Shown: positions 25,667 through 33,494 of the stretch, in pieces | Layout of the letters: each line of letters starts with the position of its first letter | Numbering within the stretch: the stretch's first letter is position 1 | Assembly: GCA_020832495.1 (NCBI GenBank) | Contig: JAFIEP010000016.1 | Coordinates: forward strand, 1-59,266 | Length of the DNA stretch: 59,266 bases | Direction: 5' to 3' | Origin: Acidimicrobiia bacterium | Lineage (GTDB): Bacteria > Actinomycetota > Acidimicrobiia > Acidimicrobiales > Acidimicrobilacustridaceae | Notes under the pieces: model-generated | The model's input: only the letters and a program-made list of their open reading frames with translations | Databases searched by the model: none | Told to the model about the DNA's origin: nothing | Translations under genes and position numbers: made by a program

Positions 25667-26116
25667 ATGAGTGAGGTGGTGCTCGAGATCCCTGCTCGTC
25701 CCGAGTACCTGGCCCTGGTCCGTCAGGTGGTGGCGGCCGCCGCCGCGGTGGAGCCCACGTTCCGGGACGAGCGCATCGAGGACCTGCGCATTGCGGTGTC
25801 CGAAGCGGCCACCAACGCCATCGAGGCGCACGCCGACCTCGAGAGCGAGGAACGCATCGTGCTGCGCTGCAACCTCGGTGACGACCGCATCGAGGTCGAG
25901 GTGACCGACAGGGGCGGTGGTTTCGAGCGGGCGTCAGCTGACAGCGAGGACGGTGCCATGCCGGATCCCGATGCACCGGGGCGGCTCGAGCGGGAGCGAG
26001 GCCTCGGACTGCCGTTGATGCGCCACCTGGCCGACGAGCACGACATCACCTCGCTGGACGGGGGCACCGCCGTCCGGCTGGTCGTCTACACGCCGTGGCA
26101 CGGTCGCTACGGCTGA
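25667..26116 (+). CDS. RsbW-like anti-sigma factor / serine kinase (HATPase_c)
   Basis: 149 aa from ATG 25667. The Bergerat ATP-binding fold is clear: N box ISEAATNAIEAH-like segment (VSEAATNAIEAHAD), G1 DRGGGFE and G2 RGLGLPLMRHLAD. Such kinases hold a sigma factor inactive and phosphorylate the STAS antagonist. The STAS gene is 36 nt upstream. No sigma factor of the matching SigB/SigF type is next to the pair, so the target may be elsewhere. Confidence 0.88.
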   Translation: MSEVVLEIPARPEYLALVRQVVAAAAAVEPTFRDERIEDLRIAVSEAATNAIEAHADLESEERIVLRCNLGDDRIEVEVTDRGGGFERASADSEDGAMPDPDAPGRLERERGLGLPLMRHLADEHDITSLDGGTAVRLVVYTPWHGRYG

Positions 26117-26167
26117 GGAACGCTGCCGCCCACTGCCCCGCCAGGTGGGGTGCGCCGTGGATCCGGG

Positions 26168-26638
26168 TCAGCTGTGGATCTGGGTGGTCAGGTAGTTCTC
26201 GAGCCCGACCTGCTCGATGAGCGTGAGCTGCGCTTCGAGCCAGTCGGCGTGCCCCTCCTCGCCGGTGAGCTTGCGCTCGAGGAGTTCGCGAGTGCCGTTG
26301 TCGTCCTTGGCCACGGCGAGGGCGATGCCTCGGTTGTAGCGCTCGATGGCGGCCCGCTCGAGGGCCAGGTCCAACGTGAACTGCTCGGCGACGGTCTCGC
26401 CCACCTGCACACTGTTGAGTCGCTGCAGGTTGGGCACGCCGTCGAGGAACAGGATGCGCTCGATGATGTGCTCGGCGTCGTGCATCTCGTCGATCGACTC
26501 GTGGCGGACCTTGTCGGCGAGGCGGTCGTAGCCCCAGTTGGCACACATCTTGGCGTGTATGAAGTACTGGTTGATCGCCGTCAACTCGGCGGTGAGCACC
26601 TCGTTGAGCATCTCGATGATCTCGGGATCTCCCTGCAC
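26168..26638 (-). CDS. bfr: Bacterioferritin with an altered ferroxidase ligand
   Basis: 156 aa from GTG 26638 (AGGAGG upstream). It aligns along its length with Bfr: [54 protein letters not shown]. Ferroxidase ligands Glu18, Glu51, Glu94, Glu127 and His130 and haem Met52 are present, but position 54, normally His (E-M-x-H), reads Asp because the segment is E51-M52-H53-D54. It stores iron as a 24-mer cage. TAGACT on this strand (26683-26678) could give it its own promoter; it is also 109 nt downstream of bfd on the same strand. Confidence 0.92.
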   Translation of the reverse strand: MQGDPEIIEMLNEVLTAELTAINQYFIHAKMCANWGYDRLADKVRHESIDEMHDAEHIIERILFLDGVPNLQRLNSVQVGETVAEQFTLDLALERAAIERYNRGIALAVAKDDNGTRELLERKLTGEEGHADWLEAQLTLIEQVGLENYLTTQIHS

Positions 26639-26747
26639 ACTGCCTCCTGCTCGATCGGGCTGAACGCCAGCGGCCTCAGTCTAGGGGCATGACGGTGGCA
26701 CCGGTGCGGTCAGCACCGCTTGGGCCACCACTCGGGCTCGGGCTGTG

Positions 26748-26957
26748 TCAGGCAGCGAACGTCGTGGTGGTGACGGAGCCGGACGTCCCGCCGACGCCCA
26801 TCTGTTCGAGCAGCGCCTCGAGGGCGGGCATGCAACCACCACAGCGGGAGCCGGCGCCACAGCGCTGGGCCAGCGTGTCGGCATCGACCACGTCCCCGCT
26901 GGCCACCTCGGCGGCGATGCGGGCATCGTTCACGGCTTGGCAGTGGCAGACGACCAT
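26748..26957 (-). CDS. bfd: Bacterioferritin-associated ferredoxin-like [2Fe-2S] protein
   Basis: 69 aa. MVVCHCQAVNDARI at the N-terminus and GAGSRCGGCMPALEALL later give the Bfd cluster spacing C4-x-C6-x32-C39-x2-C42. Bfd donates electrons to bacterioferritin to release stored iron. The ATG has AAGGAG 8 nt upstream, and its first bases overlap the stop codon of the upstream gene (TGATG). bfr follows 109 nt downstream. The last 15 residues are a Thr/Ser/Gly tail. Confidence 0.9.
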   Translation of the reverse strand: MVVCHCQAVNDARIAAEVASGDVVDADTLAQRCGAGSRCGGCMPALEALLEQMGVGGTSGSVTTTTFAA

Positions 26958-27385
26958 CAGAGGTACTCCTTGGTTGTCGTGGCGAGGGAAGGCGTCAGGG
27001 GTATCGCCTCGGCTGCTCCCGGGCGGCGTAGCAGGGTCGGGACACCTGCCTGGGCGAGGGCCAGCACGGCGCCGGGCCCGACGCACAGGGTGGTGAGGAC
27101 ACGATGGCCGGTCCCGGTGACCGTCCCGCGGTGGGTGCCGTCGGGACCAACGTCGATGGTGGCGCCCGTGATGTGGTTGAGGCAGCGTGCGATGTGCCGG
27201 GCTGCCCGGGTGTCGGGGCAGGCGGGGATCGGCAGGACCCCGTCGCTCGTCACGACCAGCGAGGCCGATGGGCCGTCGTCGAGCACCCGCAGCACACGCC
27301 TGGTGGATGTCTGCCCTGGCAGTGACGCACGCCGGCCATCGGACCGGGCGTGGGTCGGGCTGCGGAGTGTGGACAGGGCGGTCAC
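26957..27385 (-). CDS. Uncharacterised protein coupled to bfd
   Basis: 142 aa from GTG 27385, chosen because GGAGA lies 5 nt upstream; a TTG at 27409 would add 8 residues. I do not recognise the family. It is mixed alpha/beta, with VLDDGPSASLVVTSDGVLPIPACPD, ARHIARCLNHITGATIDVGPDG and VLTTLCVGPGAVLALAQAGVPTLL; three Cys are present and no TM. Its stop overlaps the bfd ATG, so it is translated with bfd and should act in the same iron-release or storage pathway. Confidence 0.7.
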   Translation of the reverse strand: MTALSTLRSPTHARSDGRRASLPGQTSTRRVLRVLDDGPSASLVVTSDGVLPIPACPDTRAARHIARCLNHITGATIDVGPDGTHRGTVTGTGHRVLTTLCVGPGAVLALAQAGVPTLLRRPGAAEAIPLTPSLATTTKEYL

Positions 27386-27512
27386 AGGGTCTCCAGGGGC
27401 GTGTACCAACTGTGTAAAGCATGCCGAATAGAATGGGTCGTGTCAACCGGGAGCCGAGATTCAGCACTGCTGAAGGCAGCCTGGCGGGTCGGTGAACGCC
27501 CCGGCAGGGAGG

Positions 27513-27541
27513 AAAAATCTCCCCCACCTCTGGTGGGGGAG
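27513..27541 (-). terminator. Intrinsic terminator on the minus strand, upstream of topA
   Basis: A perfect 10-bp stem (27519-27528 with 27532-27541, 3-nt loop) followed, on the minus strand, by five T. This is a good intrinsic terminator for leftward transcription. It lies in the divergent gap between topA (right) and the bfd operon (left), where no leftward gene ends. Confidence 0.7.
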
Positions 27542-27566
27542 GAGCGGCGGAGGTGTGGGGTACGTA

Positions 27567-27596
27567 TTGACAGGCGGGGTTGTCTGCTCCAAACCT
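27567..27596 (+). promoter_or_regulatory. Candidate topA promoter
   Basis: A perfect TTGACA -35 (27567-27572), an 18-nt spacer and AAACCT (27591-27596), which ends 7 nt before the topA ATG. The position fits a leaderless transcript. Confidence 0.5.
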
Positions 27597-27603
27597 TGCG
27601 TCG

Positions 27604-30393
27604 ATGCCCAAACCTCTCGTCATCGTCGAGTCGCCAGCCAAGGCCAAGACCATCGCCGGCTACCTGGGCGACGAGTACAACGTCGACTCCTCGGTCGGCC
27701 ACATCCGCGATCTCGCCGTGAAGTCCGAGCTGTCCGACGAGGTCAAGGCCGAACCCTGGGCGGAGTTCGGCGTCAACATCTACGACGGCTTCAAGGCCGT
27801 CTATCTGTTGAACCCCGACAAGAAGTCGAAGGTGCGCGAGCTTCGGGCCAAGCTGAAGGAGGCCGACGAGCTCTATCTGGCCACCGATGAGGATCGCGAA
27901 GGAGAGGCCATCGCCTGGCACCTGCTCGAGGAACTGCGCCCGCCTCGTGACATGCCGGTGAAGCGCATGGTGTTCCACGAGATCACCCCGCAAGCCATCG
28001 CGGCGGCGCTCGAATCGCCCCGGGAGATCAACACCGCCCTCGTCGATGCGCAGGAGACCCGTCGCATCCTCGACCGGCTCTTCGGTTGGGACGTGACCAA
28101 GGTCGTGCGACGCGTCACCGGTGGCGCCTCGGCCGGTCGAGTGCAGAGCGTGGCGGTGCGCATCGTGGTCGAGCGAGAGCGCGAGCGGATGGCCTTCGTG
28201 GCCGCCGACTACTGGAGCGTCGCTGCCGAGCTGGCGCGGGTCGATGGTGACACCCGGGCGTTCCGGGCCAACGTGGTGTCGCTCGACGGCCGCAAGCTGG
28301 CCGTCGGGGGCGACTTCGCCCAGGACGCCACCGTGCGCGACGGCGTCGAGGTGCTCGACGAACCCACGGCGGCGCGCCTGGCTGACGAGCTGCGTACGGC
28401 CACCGTCACCGTCAGTTCGGTGGAGCGACGCCCCCACCGGCAGCGTCCGTCGGCGCCGTTCACCACCTCGACCTTGCAGCAGGAGGCGGGGCGCAAGCTG
28501 CGGTTCTCGGCGCAGCGCACCATGCGAGCGGCGCAGGGGCTGTACGAGCGGGGCTTCATCACCTACATGCGCACCGACTCCACCACCCTGTCGGAGGTGG
28601 CCATCGGCGCCGCCCGTCGGGAGATCAGCGAACGGTACGGGGCGGCCAACCTGCCCGATGCGCCCCGCACCTACAAGGGCAAGGCCAAGAACGCTCAAGA
28701 GGCGCACGAGGCCATCCGCCCCGCCGGGGACCGGTTCACCCACCCCGACCAGGTGGCGGCCAGCGCCGAGGTCAACCGCGACATGGCCGCCGTGTACCGG
28801 CTGATCTGGCAGCGCACGGTTGCCTCGCAGATGACCGACGCCACTGGCGAGACGGTCACCGTGCGCATGGCCGCTCCGTTGCAGAGCTGGCCCACCGCCG
28901 AGCTGCGTACCTCGGGCACGGTCATCACCCACCAGGGCTTTCGCCTGGTCTACGTGGAGGACACCGACGACGAGGAGAACGACGACGACGAGCGTCAACT
29001 CCCGCAGCTCACCGAAGGCGACGGGCTCGACGTTCGGGAGGTGATGCCGGACGGGCACACCACCAAGCCGCCGGCCCGCTACACCGAGGCATCGCTCGTG
29101 AAGCGCCTCGAGGAGTTGGGGGTGGGTCGCCCCTCCACCTATGCCTCCACCATCGGCACGATCCTCGACCGTGGGTACGTGTGGAAGAAGGGCACGGCGC
29201 TGGTGCCGTCGTGGCGGGCGTTCGCCGTGACCACCTTCATGGAGGAGCACTTCGCCGAGCTGGTCGACTACCAGTTCACCGCCCGGCTGGAGGACCGCCT
29301 CGACGAGATCACCACCGGTGAGCGTGACATGCTCACCGAACTCACCGGCTTCTACTGGGGTGAAGGGGGTCCGGTGCCGCCGGGGATCCGGGCCACCGGT
29401 GGTCTGCGTGGCCTGGTCGACGAATTCGACGAGACGGACATCCGACCGGTGATCCAGACGGTCAACCCGGTGTACATCGGTGACGACCCGAAAGGTGTGC
29501 CCATCAACGTGTGGCCGGGCAAGAAGGGCGGCCCGTACCTCAAGCGAGGTGACGACACGGCGAGCGTGCCCGAGGACCTTCCCCCCGACGAGCTGACCGT
29601 CGAGCGTGCCCTCGAGCTTTTGTCCATGCCACGAGAAGGACGCCTGCTGGGCACCCATCCCGACACCGGTCTGCCGATCTACGCCAAGGCCGGCCGGTTC
29701 GGTCCGTACGTGCAACACGGCGACTTCCCCGAAGACCCGAAGAAGGGACCCAAGCCGCAGACGGCCTCGCTGTTCTCGACCATGACCGTGGAGCGGGTGA
29801 CGCTCGAGGACGCACTCGAACTGTTGACCTTGCCACGAGTCGTGGGCGTCGACCCCGACGATGGGGGCGAGGTCACTGCCGCCAACGGACGGTTCGGTCC
29901 GTACGTGCAGAAGGTCCTGCCCGACGAGAGCAAGGACTCGCGATCGCTCGAGAACGAAGAGCAGTTGCTCACCGTCACGCTCGATCAGGCCAAGGCGCTC
30001 TTCGCTCAGCCCAAGCGCCGGCGGGGGCAGGCCGCCCCGAAACCGCCACTGGCAACGTTCGGTGACGACCCGGAGTCGGGAAAGCCCATCGTGCTGAAGG
30101 AAGGGCGGTTCGGGCCCTACGTCACCGACGGCGACACCAACGCGTCGCTCCGCACCGGCGACGATCCCGAGACCATCGGGCGCGAGCGTGCCCTCGAGCT
30201 GCTGGCCGAGCGTCGGGCCAAGGTGGCCTCCGGTGAGGTCGGCGGTCGCAAGAAGGCGACCAAGAAGAAGGCGACCAAGAAGTCGCCCGCCAAGAAGGCC
30301 ACGAAGAAGGCAGCCAAGAAGTCGCCCGCCAAGAAGGCCACGAAGAAGGCGGCCAAGAAGGCCCCGCCGAGCAGCGACGACGCCGCCAGCTGA
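27604..30393 (+). CDS. topA: DNA topoisomerase I, type IA
   Basis: 929 aa from ATG 27604 (MPKPLVIVESPAKAKTI). It has a TOPRIM domain with TDEDREGEAIAWHL and the catalytic Tyr in GFITYMRTDSTTLS. Three C-terminal Topo_C repeats end in GRFGPYVQHGD, GRFGPYVQKV and GRFGPYVTDGD. The last 50 residues are a Lys/Ala tail (KKATKK, KSPAKKATKK) with an internal duplication; such tails are characteristic of actinobacterial TopA and raise processivity. There are no zinc fingers, as expected for this phylum. It relaxes negative supercoils behind polymerases. Confidence 0.97.
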   Translation: MPKPLVIVESPAKAKTIAGYLGDEYNVDSSVGHIRDLAVKSELSDEVKAEPWAEFGVNIYDGFKAVYLLNPDKKSKVRELRAKLKEADELYLATDEDREGEAIAWHLLEELRPPRDMPVKRMVFHEITPQAIAAALESPREINTALVDAQETRRILDRLFGWDVTKVVRRVTGGASAGRVQSVAVRIVVERERERMAFVAADYWSVAAELARVDGDTRAFRANVVSLDGRKLAVGGDFAQDATVRDGVEVLDEPTAARLADELRTATVTVSSVERRPHRQRPSAPFTTSTLQQEAGRKLRFSAQRTMRAAQGLYERGFITYMRTDSTTLSEVAIGAARREISERYGAANLPDAPRTYKGKAKNAQEAHEAIRPAGDRFTHPDQVAASAEVNRDMAAVYRLIWQRTVASQMTDATGETVTVRMAAPLQSWPTAELRTSGTVITHQGFRLVYVEDTDDEENDDDERQLPQLTEGDGLDVREVMPDGHTTKPPARYTEASLVKRLEELGVGRPSTYASTIGTILDRGYVWKKGTALVPSWRAFAVTTFMEEHFAELVDYQFTARLEDRLDEITTGERDMLTELTGFYWGEGGPVPPGIRATGGLRGLVDEFDETDIRPVIQTVNPVYIGDDPKGVPINVWPGKKGGPYLKRGDDTASVPEDLPPDELTVERALELLSMPREGRLLGTHPDTGLPIYAKAGRFGPYVQHGDFPEDPKKGPKPQTASLFSTMTVERVTLEDALELLTLPRVVGVDPDDGGEVTAANGRFGPYVQKVLPDESKDSRSLENEEQLLTVTLDQAKALFAQPKRRRGQAAPKPPLATFGDDPESGKPIVLKEGRFGPYVTDGDTNASLRTGDDPETIGRERALELLAERRAKVASGEVGGRKKATKKKATKKSPAKKATKKAAKKSPAKKATKKAAKKAPPSSDDAAS

Positions 30394-30401
30394 GGGGCCT
30401 G

Positions 30402-30436
30402 GCCGGGTGTGTGCGGGGCGCCGGCCCCGACCCGGC
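30402..30436. terminator. Nested hairpin between convergent topA and carboxypeptidase genes
   Basis: An outer 7-bp stem GCCGGGT / ACCCGGC encloses a 6-bp stem CGGGGC / GCCCCG with a 4-nt loop and a 5-nt bulge. It lies 9 nt after the topA stop and 14 nt before the carboxypeptidase stop, so it can serve both. It has no T-run. Confidence 0.55.
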
Positions 30437-30449
30437 GGCAGTATCCGTC

Positions 30450-31970
30450 TCAGACGCTGAGGTCGTAGGCGGCGGCCAGGTTGCGTCGGAGGTGGTCGAC
30501 GAGCGGCCGAGCCGACAACGGCGTGCCGGTGGCCTCCTCGATGAGGTCGTCGGCGCCGAGCACCGAGGCGCGGCGATGGATGCGGTCGCGGAGCCACCCG
30601 AGGATCGGAGCCAGGTCGCCCGACGCCAGCACGCCGTCGACACTGCCGACATCGGCGTCGAGGCGCTCGAACAGTTGCGCGGCCATGAGGTTGCCGATGG
30701 TGTAGGTGGGGAAGTAGCCGAAGGCGCCCATCGACCAGTGGATGTCCTGCAGGACGCCGTCGGCCACGTTGGCCGGGCGGACGCCGACCAACTGCTCGTA
30801 CGACTCGTCCCAGGCGTCTCGCAGATCGGCCACGGCCACGTCCCCGTCGAACAGTGCCAACTCGAGTCGGAAGCGAACGGCGATGTGCAGGTTGTAGGTG
30901 GTCTCGTCCGCTTCGACCCGCACCAGTGACGGGCGCACCGGGTGCAGACCAGCCCACAGCTGCTCGGGGCTCACCCCAGCGGTGTCGGGGACGTGGTGGG
31001 CCAAGCGAGAGGCGGCCCACGACCAGAACGGGAGCGAGCGGCCGACGTGGTTCTCCCACAGCCGGCTCTGCGACTCGTGAACTCCGAGCGACGCGGCCCC
31101 ACCGGCTGGGGTGCCCGTCAACTCTGGGGGGAGACCCTGCTCGTAGAGGGCATGGCCGACCTCGTGGAGGGTGCCGAGGAGGCCGGGTCGGAGGTCATCA
31201 GGCTCGAAACGTCGGGTGATGCGAACATCACCGGGGCCGAACCCGCAGGTGAACGGGTGCGCGGCGGGGTCCATGCGCCCTGCCTCCCAGTCGTAGCCGG
31301 CCAGTGTGGCCATTTCGCGCGCCAACGCTTCCTGCCGCCGTTCGTCGGCGGCCACCAGCCAGGGCGACTCGTCGACGGTGCGACCGCTGTCGGCCACGGC
31401 CTGCACCAGCGGTACCAACTGCTCCACGAGGTCGTCGAGCACGTCGGTCAATGATCCTGCCCGGGCACCTGGTTCGTACTCGTCGAGCAGTGCGTCGTAG
31501 CGACTGGTGGCGATGCCGGCGTCGACGAGGGCGTCCGCCATCTCAATGGTGGCGTGCACCAGCTCAGTGAGGTCGGGTTGGAAGACCGTCAGGTCGTTCG
31601 CTGCCCGGGCCTCCTGCCAGGAACTGAGCGACCGGCTGCGCAGTTCGGCCAGGTGGCGCGTCAACCCCGCGGGGACGGCGTCAGCGCGGGTGATGGCGCG
31701 CAGGGCATGGTGGGCGTGCGCCGCCTCGATGCTGGCGGGCTCGGCCTCCTCGGCCACGGCCTCGGCGCTCTCTCGTAGCGAGGGGTCGGTGAGCAGGCCG
31801 TGGGTGAGCCCCGCCAGACCGGCGAGCATGGCTCCGCGTCCGGGCTGGCCCTTCGCCGGCATCATGGTCTCCTGATCCCACGACGCCAGGCCGGCGGCGG
31901 TTTCGAGCGCAGTGATGTCGACCCACCGTTGGAGGAGTTGCTCCAGGGAACGATCGGGCACCGACGTCAT
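30450..31970 (-). CDS. Carboxypeptidase Taq-type metallopeptidase (M32)
   Basis: 506 aa. It is an M32 metallocarboxypeptidase: SWDQETMMP near the N-terminus, zinc motif LHEVGHALYEQ (HExxH), GVHESQSRLWEN with the third ligand, and WAGLHPVRPSLVRVEADE and YNLHIAVRFRLE further on. It trims C-terminal residues from peptides in the cytoplasm. Its ATG overlaps the stop of the upstream GGDEF gene by the ATGA overlap (31967-31970), so it is translationally coupled to a cyclic-di-GMP protein, an unusual partner. Confidence 0.93.
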   Translation of the reverse strand: MTSVPDRSLEQLLQRWVDITALETAAGLASWDQETMMPAKGQPGRGAMLAGLAGLTHGLLTDPSLRESAEAVAEEAEPASIEAAHAHHALRAITRADAVPAGLTRHLAELRSRSLSSWQEARAANDLTVFQPDLTELVHATIEMADALVDAGIATSRYDALLDEYEPGARAGSLTDVLDDLVEQLVPLVQAVADSGRTVDESPWLVAADERRQEALAREMATLAGYDWEAGRMDPAAHPFTCGFGPGDVRITRRFEPDDLRPGLLGTLHEVGHALYEQGLPPELTGTPAGGAASLGVHESQSRLWENHVGRSLPFWSWAASRLAHHVPDTAGVSPEQLWAGLHPVRPSLVRVEADETTYNLHIAVRFRLELALFDGDVAVADLRDAWDESYEQLVGVRPANVADGVLQDIHWSMGAFGYFPTYTIGNLMAAQLFERLDADVGSVDGVLASGDLAPILGWLRDRIHRRASVLGADDLIEEATGTPLSARPLVDHLRRNLAAAYDLSV

Positions 31971-33346
31971 GCCTCGTGGCGGGCCCAGCGACCTCGCCCC
32001 TCGCGCTTGGCCACGTACAGCGCCCGATCGGCGGCGTCGACCAGACCGTCGGGGTCCAGCCCGGCGGTGGCACTGGTGGCCGACCCGATCGACGCTGCCG
32101 GCTGAATGGATCGGGCTCCGACCGTCACCGGGTCGGTCAGAGCGTGCAGTACTCGCTCGGCCATGTCGTCGAGCAGGGTTGGGTCGGGAGCCTCGGGCAC
32201 GAGCACCCCGAACTCGTCGCCGCCGAGCCGTCCGACGGTTGCGCCACCCCGAACCGCACCAGCGATGCGTCCCGCCACGGCGGCGAGGAGGTGGTCACCG
32301 CGCATGTGGCCGTGTTGGTCGTTGACGGACTTGAAGCCGTCGAGGTCGATGTAGAGCACACCGACGGCGTGGCCGCTGCGGGTGGCGGCATCGCATGCCG
32401 CCCCGAGAGCTTCGAAGAACGCGGCCCGGTTGGCCAGGCCGGTGAGCGAGTCCTCGCTGGCAGCGCGCCGCAGGCCGACGAGCTTGTGACGCCACAGCAG
32501 CACCAGGGCCAGCGCCTTCTCCATGCGGCCCAGCGCGTAGCGGTGAAAGGCGTTGTTCGGGCGGGACGACCCGCACCAGGCCACCACGGCTGCTCGCTCA
32601 CCGCCGTGGGGATCCTCGACCGGCCGTACCCACAGCGGGCCCAGTCCGAGCGCCATCGCCTCGCTGCGTATCGGCTCGTCGAGCGTGGCGGCGTCCTCTA
32701 CGAGGACGTCCTCGCCGGTGGTCATGGCAGCGTTCCACGGTCCGCTCTCGAGGTGGCGACCGACCAAGTCGAGTAGCGGCGACCCGCTGCGCCAGCAGCG
32801 CTCGCCGCGATCGTCGGTGAAGATGACCCCGTAGTGCTCCTCGGGATGACGCCACAGCCCGATGGCGGGTATGAGGTCGATGGCTTCCTCGACCGGCGCA
32901 CCGGAGATCAGGTGTTCCACGATCTGGTCCTGCAAGTCGTGGTCGCCCGAGTAGCGCCCGACGATGAGGATGCGTTCCCCGTCCGGATGGGGCACCGGCG
33001 CCGACGCATTGATCTCGAGCGGCCGCCACACGCCCTTGGCGTCGCGGATGCGGTAGGTGGCCGGCGTGACCGACACGCCGAGTTCGTCCCGCATGATCTC
33101 CTCCACCACCTCGGCGGCGCGTCCGAGGTCGTCGGGATGGACGAAGTCCGCAATGGATCGCCCGAGGAGATCACCGTCGGCTGCACCGACGAGCTCGTGG
33201 GCGTGAACGTTGGCGTAGACGATGCAGAAGGCGGGATCGATGGCCACCACGAGGTCGTGGTGGCGGTCGACGGCCGCCACCAGCCAGTCCTCGGTGGGCA
33301 CGGCGGCCACGGTGGGTCCGGACGCACCCCCAGTGTTGTCCCTCAC
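31967..33346 (-). CDS. PAS-GAF-like diguanylate cyclase (GGDEF)
   Basis: 459 aa from GTG 33346 (GGAGG 4 nt upstream). A PAS domain occupies about 20-130 (DPAFCIVYANVHAHELVG, then a PAC-like TYRIRDAKGVWRPLEINAS). A GAF-like region follows to about 290 (IGLWRHPEEHYGVIFTDDRG, WCGSSRPNN). The GGDEF domain has SLTGLANRAAFFEAL, YIDLDGFKSVNDQHGHMRGDHLL and the intact catalytic RLGGDEFGVL. The inhibitory I-site position reads RGGA instead of RxxD, so product inhibition is probably lost. There are no TM helices, so it is a cytoplasmic sensor making cyclic di-GMP. It is coupled to the M32 gene downstream. Confidence 0.92.
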   Translation of the reverse strand: MRDNTGGASGPTVAAVPTEDWLVAAVDRHHDLVVAIDPAFCIVYANVHAHELVGAADGDLLGRSIADFVHPDDLGRAAEVVEEIMRDELGVSVTPATYRIRDAKGVWRPLEINASAPVPHPDGERILIVGRYSGDHDLQDQIVEHLISGAPVEEAIDLIPAIGLWRHPEEHYGVIFTDDRGERCWRSGSPLLDLVGRHLESGPWNAAMTTGEDVLVEDAATLDEPIRSEAMALGLGPLWVRPVEDPHGGERAAVVAWCGSSRPNNAFHRYALGRMEKALALVLLWRHKLVGLRRAASEDSLTGLANRAAFFEALGAACDAATRSGHAVGVLYIDLDGFKSVNDQHGHMRGDHLLAAVAGRIAGAVRGGATVGRLGGDEFGVLVPEAPDPTLLDDMAERVLHALTDPVTVGARSIQPAASIGSATSATAGLDPDGLVDAADRALYVAKREGRGRWARHEA

Positions 33347-33494
33347 GCTGCCTCCACGTCCCGCTCGGCCGTGTCCTGCCACACCCCGGGTGCGCAGGCA
33401 CACGATGTCGATCGTACTTCGCCTGCTGTCGTGGTGCCGCTCACGACACGGACATGGCCGTTTCGCGTCGTCGACCCGCCTAGTTTTGTTCCCC

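Noticed and set aside
27400-27460. IdeR/DtxR iron box before the bfd operon
   Set aside because: I looked for the TTAGGnTAnnCTAA type of palindrome and saw none; a TTGACA on the minus strand near 27445 has no good -10 box at 17 nt.
30240-30390. Mobile or recombinogenic repeat in the 3' end of topA
   Set aside because: The internal duplication encodes the Lys-rich tail expected of actinobacterial TopA and needs no other explanation.
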